Positions 1-5,557 of a stretch of DNA of 23,471 nucleotides are shown in pieces. Every line of letters starts with the position of its first letter. Within the stretch, counting starts at the first letter, position 1. The stretch covers positions 1-23,471 of IMG/VR virus record IMGVR_UViG_3300020207_000171; one strand, 5' to 3'. The DNA is from a virus. The notes beneath the pieces are model-generated. The model searched no databases, was not told the DNA's origin, and saw only the letters and a program-made list of their open reading frames with translations. A program made the position numbers and the translations under genes.

Positions 1-33
1 TGTGTGTCTATACCTTGGTGGGTTGGGTGATAC

Positions 34-216
34 TTAGTTTCTACTGGACAACTCAGAACGTGCTGCAATCAAAGCAGCCTTGACGGTTTCGACTTCCTCA
101 ACTCTGGCGAAGTTCGGCAGTTTATGTTCTGCGACTTCGATCCACACCGAAAGCAACTCGTTGGTCATCGTGTTGAAATACTTGCGGTAGTCGTTGATGC
201 TTGGCATAATTGTCAT
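34..216 (-). CDS. Small helical early protein, function unknown (60 aa)
   Basis: This is a short acidic, mostly helical-looking protein whose second half (roughly residues 33-57) is rich in E, V, A and L. I recognise no motif or family. The start at 216 is supported by an AAGGAG ribosome site at 224-229 with a 7-base spacer; a second Met, residue 4, lies further from it. A very good sigma70-type promoter at 245-273 sits directly upstream with a leader of about 20 bases, so this gene has its own transcript. It is the last leftward gene visible before the window edge. The promoter and ribosome site make it a real gene; nothing in the sequence indicates its job. Confidence 0.7.
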   Translation of the reverse strand: MTIMPSINDYRKYFNTMTNELLSVWIEVAEHKLPNFARVEEVETVKAALIAARSELSSRN

Positions 217-244
217 TTGGTTTCTCCTTACTTTCTATATCGAC

Positions 245-273
245 ATTCTAGCAAACGAACTTGAGTCTGTCAA
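245..273 (-). promoter_or_regulatory. Leftward sigma70-type early promoter
   Basis: On the minus strand there is TTGACA (268-273), a 17-base spacer (251-267) and TAGAAT (245-250). It reads into the 60-residue gene ending at 34. The -35 box overlaps the stop codon of the upstream gene (270-272). It has the same architecture as the promoters at 1287-1315 and 1623-1651. Confidence 0.75.
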
Positions 274-416
274 CCCCCACAAACGGGGGTGGCGGGATAT
301 TCTTCGATCAACACTTCGCAGTGTTCACCACAATCGTTGCAGATACCATACTCAATCTGAGCATCATCAAGGTAAGCACCACAACAGTCTGAAATGTAGA
401 GGATTTGCATTTCCAT
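270..416 (-). CDS. Small zinc-ribbon-like protein (48 aa)
   Basis: This 48-residue protein carries a Cys-rich core, SDCCGAYL at residues 9-16 followed by CNDCGEHC at 26-33. The spacing of the Cys pairs resembles a minimal zinc ribbon (CC...CxxCxxxC). A zinc-binding structural or adaptor role is inferred. The start at 416 is chosen because GGAG lies 9 bases upstream; longer in-frame versions, including Met at 452, lack a comparable site. The last codons form a GC-rich palindrome (273-290), and the stop codon overlaps the -35 box of the next promoter. I found no clear promoter of its own. Confidence 0.65.
   Translation of the reverse strand: MEMQILYISDCCGAYLDDAQIEYGICNDCGEHCEVLIEEYPATPVCGG
273..290. 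repeat. GC-rich palindrome (stem-loop)
   Basis: ACCCCC (273-278), a 6-base loop and GGGGGT (285-290) form a perfect 6-bp stem. It lies in the 3' end of the zinc-ribbon gene and abuts the downstream promoter. It resembles the other C-run/G-run palindromes at 591-607, 623-638 and 1714-1732. Confidence 0.5.
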
Positions 417-545
417 TTTTCTATTCTCCAAAGTAAAGGTTTCGTTTTTCATACCATAATATAATGCAATTACCGTGCCATTCAGGAAATTTTTTTTGAG
501 TCTATAAAACAAGGGGTTTTTGTATCGTATCCCCCATTGGTGGGT

Positions 546-567
546 GTAGCATTGTGCTACGTTTTTT
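546..567 (+). terminator. Possible rho-independent terminator (plus direction)
   Basis: GTAGCA (546-551), loop TTG and TGCTAC (555-560) are followed by a G and six T residues (562-567). The shape is that of an intrinsic terminator for rightward transcription. No rightward gene precedes it inside the window, so it may block antisense or read-through transcription into the leftward block. The minus-strand reading has no T-run after the stem. Confidence 0.35.
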
Positions 568-590
568 GCATTTTGCATTGCATTTTGCGC

Positions 591-641
591 CACCCCTTTG
601 GGGGGTGCGAGGCCCGCCACGGCCCCCTCGAAAGGGGGGTG
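591..641. repeat. Pair of GC-rich palindromes with a 17-base repeat
   Basis: There are two hairpins in tandem: CACCCC/GGGGTG (591-596/602-607) and CCCCCT/AGGGGG with loop CGAA (623-628/633-638). Bases 599-615 (TGGGGGGTGCGAGGCCC) recur exactly at 1725-1741. The element lies just past the 3' end of the leftward four-gene operon, where it could stabilise or end transcripts. It could equally be a small dispersed palindromic repeat. The surroundings (417-652) hold no gene I can support. Confidence 0.55.
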
Positions 642-652
642 ACATTTGTTCA

Positions 653-817
653 CTACATAAGATCATATTTCCAGCGGAATTGCAACTCTTTTGCAGCACC
701 ACGAATGATGCAGAGCCAGATTTCCCTACTTGGCCCAGTTGCCGTATCTAGTGCAATCTGCCCATTTCTCAACCATGACTGAATTTCCCTAGTTTCCCAA
801 TTCTCAAAATTGTACAT
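653..817 (-). CDS. Small protein, function unknown (54 aa)
   Basis: This 54-residue protein begins MYNFENWETREIQSWLRNGQ and ends in a basic-aromatic stretch, with an amphipathic helical look, three Trp in the first two-thirds and one more near the end. I recognise no family. The start at 817 is backed by a GAGGA ribosome site about 5 bases upstream. It begins one base after the stop of the preceding gene (stop at 819-821), so it is the last member of a four-gene leftward operon driven from 1287-1315. The coding look, ribosome site and operon position support a real gene. Confidence 0.65.
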   Translation of the reverse strand: MYNFENWETREIQSWLRNGQIALDTATGPSREIWLCIIRGAAKELQFRWKYDLM

Positions 818-818
818 A

Positions 819-1022
819 CTATTCCTCTATTTTATTTCCCCACCTTTTGATGGCATCTACTGTACAGTGGTATTCGTGTTTTTCAAAGTTGCCCATTGTT
901 TCTACGTATCTACACCACTTGATTCCCTCCAATGTGTACATATCCAAAACTTCCCTAATCCAACCATGCCCCTTTTTCCTTTTCCATTTTGAGCCTATTT
1001 CAACAGATATGCTTTTTCTCAT
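819..1022 (-). CDS. Small basic protein, function unknown (67 aa)
   Basis: This is a Lys/Arg- and aromatic-rich 67-residue protein with a KWKRKKGHGW segment near residues 12-21 and the sequence WCRYVETMGNFEKHEY further on. It could bind nucleic acid, but I recognise no domain. Its ATG (1020-1022) overlaps the TGA of the upstream gene (1019-1021) in an ATGA junction, implying translational coupling, and GAGGTGG a few bases upstream gives a ribosome site. It is the third gene of the leftward operon. Confidence 0.65.
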   Translation of the reverse strand: MRKSISVEIGSKWKRKKGHGWIREVLDMYTLEGIKWCRYVETMGNFEKHEYHCTVDAIKRWGNKIEE

Positions 1023-1159
1023 TCTACCACCTCTGGTGAATAAGTGTCGTCAGGCAGGCTCAGTATATGCAATTCCTCTTGCTCGTCAAGCCAAGCCTCG
1101 TATTCAGCCCGTGCCTCGTATGCCTCAAGTTCAGCGAAGTAGTCAAAGTCAAGTCCCAT
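1019..1159 (-). CDS. Small acidic protein, function unknown (46 aa)
   Basis: This strongly acidic 46-residue protein starts MGLDFDYFAELEAYEARAEY and is rich in Glu, Asp, Ala and Tyr, giving a predicted amphipathic helix followed by a loose tail. Acidic miniproteins of this kind are common among early phage genes and can act as DNA mimics or inhibitors, but that is only analogy. The start at 1159 is chosen because AAGGTG lies about 7 bases upstream; an upstream in-frame Met at 1207 would overlap the membrane micro-gene and has no ribosome site. The stop overlaps the next start in an ATGA junction. Confidence 0.65.
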   Translation of the reverse strand: MGLDFDYFAELEAYEARAEYEAWLDEQEELHILSLPDDTYSPEVVE

Positions 1160-1169
1160 TTTTTTCACC

Positions 1170-1262
1170 TTAGCAGATAGGGGTGTAATTCCAGAACACA
1201 CTAACAACTATAGCACAACAAACAACAATAATCAACAGCAATTCTTGGTCTGATTCATTCAT
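1170..1262 (-). CDS. Membrane micro-protein, 30 aa
   Basis: This 30-residue protein has a short acidic N-terminus (MNESDQE) followed by a continuous hydrophobic segment at about residues 8-23 (LLLIIVVCCAIVVSVF) and a short polar end. It is a clear single transmembrane helix. AAGGAG at 1271-1276 sits 8 bases before the ATG, and the gene is the first one after the promoter at 1287-1315. Its TAA stop overlaps the ribosome site of the next gene. Plausible roles are superinfection exclusion or modulation of a host membrane protein; neither is shown by the sequence. Confidence 0.65.
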   Translation of the reverse strand: MNESDQELLLIIVVCCAIVVSVFWNYTPIC

Positions 1263-1286
1263 GGCAAATTCTCCTTGGTTGGTTCT

Positions 1287-1315
1287 ATTCTACAGTATCG
1301 GCAGTTGGCTGTCAA
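1287..1315 (-). promoter_or_regulatory. Leftward sigma70-type early promoter
   Basis: On the minus strand there is TTGACA (1310-1315), a 17-base spacer (1293-1309) and TAGAAT (1287-1292). Transcription would start about 20 bases before the ribosome site of the 30-residue membrane gene. It is the likely promoter of the four-gene operon ending at 653. Confidence 0.8.
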
Positions 1316-1386
1316 GCCCTAAAATATTTTTTGTCAAAATTGTGGTTGTCGTGGTAGAATCAGGCAATTCCTGCCCTTACCTTCCC

Positions 1387-1581
1387 TTAGTTGCCATAAG
1401 TCCTGTTGAGTTCGTTTTGCCAGAATCGAACCAAAAGCGGATCTTGTGAAACCTTAGCAGGAAAAGTATTTGCCGATTGAACAGCAATGACTTGATTGTT
1501 TTGCGATAGAAAAACTCGCATCTTATTCAGGATAGTGTAGCGGGTTCCGTTTGCTTCGAAGAATGGGATAAACTTTGTCAT
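1387..1581 (-). CDS. Small basic protein, function unknown (64 aa)
   Basis: This 64-residue protein begins MTKFIPFFEANGTRYTILNK. The N-terminal half reads like a short beta-sheet domain (alternating hydrophobic residues, turns at NGT and QNN) and the C-terminal half is helical and basic. I recognise no family. The start at 1581 is backed by AAGGA about 8 bases upstream, and the gene is fed by the promoter at 1623-1651 with a leader of about 35 bases. It is monocistronic, because a new promoter begins after its stop. Confidence 0.7.
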   Translation of the reverse strand: MTKFIPFFEANGTRYTILNKMRVFLSQNNQVIAVQSANTFPAKVSQDPLLVRFWQNELNRTYGN

Positions 1582-1622
1582 GACTTTTTTCCTTTGGTTA
1601 GTTGTTTGTTTCTTATGTTCTA

Positions 1623-1651
1623 AGTATATACATCTAATCGTCAGTTGTCAA
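1623..1651 (-). promoter_or_regulatory. Leftward sigma70-type early promoter
   Basis: On the minus strand there is TTGACA (1646-1651), a 17-base spacer (1629-1645) and TATACT (1623-1628), with a long A-rich stretch upstream that could serve as an UP element. It drives the 64-residue gene and marks the left edge of the divergent intergenic region. Confidence 0.8.
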
Positions 1652-1713
1652 GTACTTTCTTGAAATTTTTTTGGATTTTTTTTCTACTGCAAATATCATG
1701 CCAAAAGTTTTTT

Positions 1714-1741
1714 ACCCCCTCTAATGGGGGGTGCGAGGCCC
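1714..1741. repeat. GC-rich palindrome, second copy of 17-base repeat
   Basis: ACCCCC (1714-1719), a 7-base loop and GGGGGT (1727-1732) form a hairpin. Bases 1725-1741 (TGGGGGGTGCGAGGCCC) match 599-615 exactly. Such an exact GC-rich match in AT-rich phage DNA is unlikely by chance. Confidence 0.6.
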
Positions 1742-1844
1742 ATATCATATCACCTATAATAGGGGTGGTATTTTAGTACCTAGATTCTTTCGATATTTTT
1801 AAAGAGAAAAAGCCGGGGTGGTATATACACAATAAATTTTTCAA

Positions 1845-1943
1845 TCATAAATGTATTACCCCATCTCTCCAAATAAGCCCCAGATTATTCCTATTTGCTT
1901 CTTTTAACATCTTTGGCAACAATTCTTCAATTGCTTTTTTTGC
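1845..1943 (-). pseudogene. Possible truncated gene remnant
   Basis: One minus-strand frame has a coding-like run of 32 residues with an amphipathic start (AKKAIEELLPKMLKEANRNN) and ends ...LIWRDGVIHL before a TGA at 1845-1847. A TAA at 1944-1946 closes it upstream and there is no good start or ribosome site; the only Met, at 1910, would give 21 residues. The composition looks like the C-terminus of a real protein cut off by the rightward promoter region, but chance cannot be excluded at this length. Confidence 0.25.
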
Positions 1944-1950
1944 TTAATAT

Positions 1951-1960
1951 AGTGTATAAT
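1951..1960 (+). promoter_or_regulatory. Rightward promoter candidate (TATAAT)
   Basis: AGTGTATAAT has a perfect -10 hexamer at 1955-1960, about 20 bases before the start of the first rightward gene. The -35 region is poor (TTGCTT with an 18-base spacer). The surrounding GTGTATANT form recurs at 12275-12284, and more loosely at 15342-15352, so it may belong to a class read by the phage sigma factor. Confidence 0.45.
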
Positions 1961-1979
1961 TACTACAAGGAGAAACAAT

Positions 1980-2147
1980 ATGAATGAGCGTAAACAATTA
2001 GAATGCCAATTGAAATGCAAAGCAAAAGGAAGCCTAGAAGCTTCTGTTATCGACGACCTGTGCAAAAAGGACAAGTGTTTGGCTAAATTAATAAGAGAGG
2101 AAGAAAATGCACCAGAGGATAAAAACGACGACTCACGGGATAGTTGA
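1980..2147 (+). CDS. Small four-cysteine protein, function unknown (55 aa)
   Basis: This is a charged 55-residue protein with four Cys in the pattern CxxxC (residues 9 and 13) and CxxxxC (28 and 33), separated by a short helical segment, and an acidic tail ending DDSRDS. The paired cysteines suggest metal binding, but no family is recognised. An AAGGAG ribosome site lies 8 bases before the ATG, and the TATAAT candidate at 1955-1960 is just upstream, so this is the leader gene of the rightward block. Its end overlaps the next gene by 41 bases in a different frame. Confidence 0.65.
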   Translation: MNERKQLECQLKCKAKGSLEASVIDDLCKKDKCLAKLIREEENAPEDKNDDSRDS

Positions 2148-2868
2148 ACTAGGTGAACAAAAACAAGACTCTTACGATATATCTTTATTTGGAACAGAAA
2201 GTCTAGCGAAACACGACATTTTCGTTAAGTCTGCATTTGATAATAAATCAGTTGATCTTTCCAAAAGCCATTTCCATCAAAGCTTTAGTAGCGATGATGA
2301 ATTCATGTATATCGTACAGATGAATGGCCCTGATTATAAAACAATAATAGCAGAGGTTGGCATCGCAAGTATTTCTAAGGACCATAAAACACTTTTCAGA
2401 AAGAGGGCGCTCTATACTATTTCTTCCAACGGAAAGTTTAGCCCCATTGTAAATGGCCCTACAAAATTTTATAGCGATACTGAAGGCACATATTTAATTG
2501 TAAAAAATTACATCCCCGTAAATCTAGCAGAGTTCTTTATACAACCGAACTCTGTTATAGTTTGCGGAGAACAAGAATTTACTCCATTCCCCGCATACAT
2601 TGAAGAAAATTCTTTAATTGGAAGAAAAGAAGGTTTAATAGAATCACTGCCCATATCAGAGATTGTTAACGAAAGCTTAAAATCATATACTAAACAACTC
2701 ATCTTAAAAAGCTCTCAACTTGATGTCAGGAAAATAAAAACTAAGCAAATTCTACTTTCTCCTCACGATTCGCCAGACGCTAAAACTGGTACTATTTTCT
2801 ACAATAAATCTTCTAATTGTCTTCAGTACTACGATGGTGATAAGTGGAAAACATTGTTAGATAAATAA
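2107..2868 (+). CDS. Putative virion-associated protein (253 aa)
   Basis: The body (residues about 1-215) is beta-rich and unrecognised. The C-terminus has the motif GTIFYNKSSNCLQYYDGDKW (about residues 228-247), a short beta module (GTxxYN...LxxYxGxxW) often found at the ends of phage fibre and other virion proteins. A structural role is therefore inferred. The start at 2107 follows GAGG with a 6-base spacer, inside the end of the preceding small gene. One base separates its stop from the sigma gene. Its position ahead of the packaging genes, away from the fibre genes after 15395, is notable; it could instead be a head or neck accessory. Confidence 0.6.
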   Translation: MHQRIKTTTHGIVELGEQKQDSYDISLFGTESLAKHDIFVKSAFDNKSVDLSKSHFHQSFSSDDEFMYIVQMNGPDYKTIIAEVGIASISKDHKTLFRKRALYTISSNGKFSPIVNGPTKFYSDTEGTYLIVKNYIPVNLAEFFIQPNSVIVCGEQEFTPFPAYIEENSLIGRKEGLIESLPISEIVNESLKSYTKQLILKSSQLDVRKIKTKQILLSPHDSPDAKTGTIFYNKSSNCLQYYDGDKWKTLLDK

Positions 2869-2869
2869 T

Positions 2870-3337
2870 ATGGATAAAAAAACATATGAAACCATAGAGA
2901 AGGTAATAAATAAAATCGCCCATAAGTATACTTTTAGAGATTACGACATAGAAGACATTAAGCAAGAAGCTTTCATAATATGCCACGAAGCCCTTTCTCG
3001 ATATGACAACGATAGACCTTTAGAGAACTTCATGTCTGTACATCTCTCTAATAGGCTTAAGAATTTTGTAAGGGACAACTATTACGTTAAAGAAAATCAG
3101 CACAAGAAAAAAATAAAATCGCCCCAGTATATTCTAGATGATAATTTAGCAAATGATGACTACAACCTAGAAGACCACATAATGCAAAAAGAAATACTTG
3201 AAAAAATAGATGAACAAATTCCTTTTAACTTGAGAGAAGATTATTTAAAGCTTTGCAACGGTGTCTCCATACAGAAGCACAGGAAAGATAAACTTTTAGA
3301 TTTCATAAGGGGTTTGATTGGTGATGAAAAAGGGTAG
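2870..3337 (+). CDS. Phage sigma factor, sigma-70 region 2 type (probable late sigma)
   Basis: Residues about 8-70 match sigma-70 region 2: a helix with YDIEDIKQEAFIICHEALSRYD, the conserved D-I-K-Q-E step that contacts the polymerase clamp, then FMSVHLSNRLKNFVRDNYYV, corresponding to the -10 recognition helix. A charged linker follows, and the C-terminus (about 110-150) resembles a minimal region 4. At 155 residues it is far smaller than housekeeping sigma factors and similar in scale to T4-type late sigma (gp55). It likely redirects host RNA polymerase to phage promoters. No strong ribosome site is visible and it starts one base after the upstream stop, so coupling is likely. Its end overlaps the small terminase candidate. 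Confidence 0.7.
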   Translation: MDKKTYETIEKVINKIAHKYTFRDYDIEDIKQEAFIICHEALSRYDNDRPLENFMSVHLSNRLKNFVRDNYYVKENQHKKKIKSPQYILDDNLANDDYNLEDHIMQKEILEKIDEQIPFNLREDYLKLCNGVSIQKHRKDKLLDFIRGLIGDEKG

Positions 3338-4109
3338 GATATCTAAAGACGAAGAGCGTACAATCTCCCGCTTAGTCGATAGCATGACTCCAGAAGACAT
3401 TGCTAAGAAACTAAATAGAGAGACTTCTTCCATAGAAAGTTTTATTAAGCGAAAGTTCAAGGTAGGACTCACGAATGAAGAGTTCGCTGCGTACTCACTT
3501 GAAGATCGCCCCTACTGGGTTGAGCTAAAGGCCCAGTTCACCGACCAAGAACTAGAGCTATTCAAATACCACTGGTCACGCATTATCTCACAGTTCAAGG
3601 ACGATGTATTCCCAACAGAAGAATTACAGGTTGTTGATGTTATTAAGCTTGAAATACTTATGAATAGATGCCTAAAGGGCAACAAAGAGAATATCGAACA
3701 GATAAACGTATACGATAAAATGATAAAGGACGAACGCTCCAGAGATAAAGATCAGCAGGATCATGATTATATTATTAACTTAGAACGTCAAGTCGCTTCA
3801 CTTAGAGCATCTCAAGAAAGCCTGAATCGAGACTACCGAGAGCTGCAAGCGAAAAAAGCCAGCATGTTGCGCGAAATGAAAGGAACCCGCGAACAAAGAA
3901 TCAAAAGACTGGAAGATAGCAAGCAGAGCTTCACTAGCTGGGTAGCGGCGATGATGCAAGACCCAGAACGTATGAAACGTTACGGTATCGAGATGGAAAA
4001 AATGAGGATTGCGATGAAACAAGAAGAGGAAAGATTATCATCTTTCCATAAATATGAAGACGGAACAGTTGATCAACCATTCTTAAGTCCAGAAACAGTA
4101 AAGGATTAG
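3324..4109 (+). CDS. Terminase small subunit candidate
   Basis: The N-terminus (residues about 5-48) is a helix-turn-helix: ISRLVDSMTPEDIAKKLNRE followed by a second helix, SSIESFIKRKF. A central helical block follows, then a long coiled coil with runs of E, K, R and Q (about 135-245). DNA-binding HTH plus an oligomerising coiled region is the standard plan of small terminase subunits, which recognise the packaging start. Position upstream of the large subunit supports this, although about 4 kb of other genes intervene. The ATG at 3324 is used; GTG at 3321 is equally possible because the AAGGGG site at 3307-3312 fits it better. A phage transcription regulator is the main alternative. Confidence 0.5.
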   Translation: MKKGRISKDEERTISRLVDSMTPEDIAKKLNRETSSIESFIKRKFKVGLTNEEFAAYSLEDRPYWVELKAQFTDQELELFKYHWSRIISQFKDDVFPTEELQVVDVIKLEILMNRCLKGNKENIEQINVYDKMIKDERSRDKDQQDHDYIINLERQVASLRASQESLNRDYRELQAKKASMLREMKGTREQRIKRLEDSKQSFTSWVAAMMQDPERMKRYGIEMEKMRIAMKQEEERLSSFHKYEDGTVDQPFLSPETVKD

Positions 4110-4110
4110 C

Positions 4111-4209
4111 ATGGACCCAGAATCACTATCAGTAATATTACCATGTTGGTCACTAGCAATAGGTGTCGAGTTATTAGTGGTAGGATTTATAGTAAGGTCA
4201 ACAAAATGA
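4111..4209 (+). CDS. Membrane micro-protein, 32 aa
   Basis: This 32-residue protein starts MDPESLSVILPCWSLAIGVE and continues as a hydrophobic helix through LLVVGFIV before a basic end (RSTK): a single transmembrane segment with a probable N-out, C-in orientation. AAGGA lies 5 bases before the ATG, at the end of the small terminase gene. Its TGA overlaps the ATG of the sulfotransferase in an ATGA junction, which identifies both as real starts. A membrane anchor for the following transferases, a holin-like or an exclusion peptide are all possible; nothing decides between them. Confidence 0.6.
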   Translation: MDPESLSVILPCWSLAIGVELLVVGFIVRSTK

Positions 4210-4817
4210 AACTAGATAAACCTAGAATAATTTTACTACATCCCGGCAAGACTGGAGGGACTTCCTTAGAACATGCTCTTCGTGACAAGTATTTGCCAAA
4301 TACCACTCTAAACGCCAAAGTGGCGAATAGAGATATAATGTTTGGTATGGATAGAGAATTTCATGTATACCTTCAACACGCCGACATTAGGCTTTATAAT
4401 ATTCTGCAAATAAATTTAGAAGAGTATGATACAATTGTTACCGTAAGAAGACCATACGAAAGAATATTATCTTCATACTTTTACAATGGACATTCTAAAA
4501 CTACGGATTTTGAAAGCTTCGTTTTAAAAAGCTTAGAAAGACGCTTTTTATCTAGTAATCGTACATATTCTACAGGCCATTTTGCTAGTCAGGCTGTTTA
4601 TTATCAACATGATGACTACACCGTCAATTCAGTAATACACCTTGAAAACTTTAAGGCCGACTTAAAAAAGATTGGCCTTTCAACTCCTTATCACTATTCT
4701 AAAACTAGAAAAACCAAAAAATACAAATCGCCCCTAGATGCTTATACCCAAAAAACCAAAGACGTAGTATACTCTATTTACAAAGAAGACTTCAAATTAT
4801 TTGGATACAGTAAATGA
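4206..4817 (+). CDS. Sulfotransferase family 2-like protein
   Basis: Probable transferase moving sulfate from PAPS to a sugar hydroxyl. The 5'-phosphosulfate-binding loop is visible as HPGKTGGTS at residues 12-20, and the 3'-phosphate-binding strand-helix as VTVRRPYERILSSYF at 78-92. The end, YKEDFKLFGYS, matches the usual C-terminus of carbohydrate sulfotransferases (Y.xDf.lFgY). At 203 residues it is compact but complete. The start at 4206 is preferred over an upstream Met at 4143 because of the ATGA overlap with the membrane peptide and AAGG 8 bases upstream. Its stop overlaps the glycosyltransferase start. The substrate is unknown; the next two genes suggest a glycan. Confidence 0.75.
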   Translation: MKLDKPRIILLHPGKTGGTSLEHALRDKYLPNTTLNAKVANRDIMFGMDREFHVYLQHADIRLYNILQINLEEYDTIVTVRRPYERILSSYFYNGHSKTTDFESFVLKSLERRFLSSNRTYSTGHFASQAVYYQHDDYTVNSVIHLENFKADLKKIGLSTPYHYSKTRKTKKYKSPLDAYTQKTKDVVYSIYKEDFKLFGYSK

Positions 4818-5557
4818 TACCAAAGATAATACATCAGATATGGCTTGAAAAATCAGAAACATTACCAAAAACTGTTTTTGAATGCATGTCGTCTGTAATA
4901 AATCAAAATCCAACCTTTGAACATAAGATCTGGTCTTATTCAGATCTTGATTTTCTTTTTTCCATATTAACGGAAGAGCAAATGTCTGGCATAGAGATAC
5001 TAAAGAAAAGAATTACTAATAATCAAACCCATCTAAACGTTTTCATGTCTGGTATCTTTAGGGTTCAATTAGTTAATCACTTTGGGGGTCTTTATATTGA
5101 TTGTGATATTAAATTTCACCAGCCATTTCCCGATCAAATTCTTTCAAAAGATTTCTTTTTCGTAATACCAGAGAAAGGTTCTCAATGGATCACTGATGGC
5201 ATTTTTGGTTTCTCTCCAGATCAGCCTTTAGTAAAAAATATAAGCTCTTTTTATAGACCAAACTTTACCCCAGCTCCTATTCTTTTTACCAATGGCGTAA
5301 TGAGGTGGCTTCATAGTTACACCGAAGGAATAAAAATCAAAAAATCAGATATAATCAATATTCTATCAAAAAGAAAAGATACTTACTTGGACTACAATGA
5401 CGCATTTTTTTCTTTGAGACCGCCAATACAAGGACATACCATTTCTTCTCATTTAGCATTATCTGCGTGGCATCCCAAGGGTGGCGCACGGTATAATAAA
5501 AATGTCTTAGAGAAAGAAGAAAAAATACCAATAAATGAATTAAGGAAACAAACATGA
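4814..5557 (+). CDS. GT32-type glycosyltransferase (DXD)
   Basis: This looks like a glycosyltransferase of the OCH1/capsular type. It begins MIPKIIHQIW, the typical first strand of the family, and has the nucleotide-sugar and metal-binding block R83 ... GGLYIDCD (91-98), where D96 and D98 form the DXD motif. The 247-residue length suits a single GT-A domain. It overlaps the sulfotransferase by four bases (ATGA) and the GDP-mannose dehydratase likewise. With the dehydratase next door, a GDP-derived deoxyhexose is an attractive donor, but donor specificity cannot be read from the sequence. No signal peptide or membrane helix is present, so it acts in the cytoplasm or at the membrane face. Confidence 0.8.
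   Translation: MIPKIIHQIWLEKSETLPKTVFECMSSVINQNPTFEHKIWSYSDLDFLFSILTEEQMSGIEILKKRITNNQTHLNVFMSGIFRVQLVNHFGGLYIDCDIKFHQPFPDQILSKDFFFVIPEKGSQWITDGIFGFSPDQPLVKNISSFYRPNFTPAPILFTNGVMRWLHSYTEGIKIKKSDIINILSKRKDTYLDYNDAFFSLRPPIQGHTISSHLALSAWHPKGGARYNKNVLEKEEKIPINELRKQT

Larger units (their letters stand above)
1652..1979. other. Divergent intergenic region
   Basis: This stretch separates leftward early genes from the rightward block. It holds A/T tracts, a GC-rich palindrome with the shared 17-base repeat (1714-1741), two copies of GGGGTGGTAT (from about 1764 and 1814), a short coding-like remnant on the minus strand (1845-1943) and a rightward -10 candidate (1955-1960). No complete gene of convincing length is visible. 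A replication or packaging signal here cannot be excluded. Confidence 0.6.

Noticed and set aside
417-653. N-terminal extension of the 48-residue zinc-ribbon gene up to 653, and overlapping frames at 502-782.
   Set aside because: The extra sequence translates GC-rich palindromes, has no ribosome site and reads like low-complexity intergenic DNA; the internal ATG at 416 has a good ribosome site.
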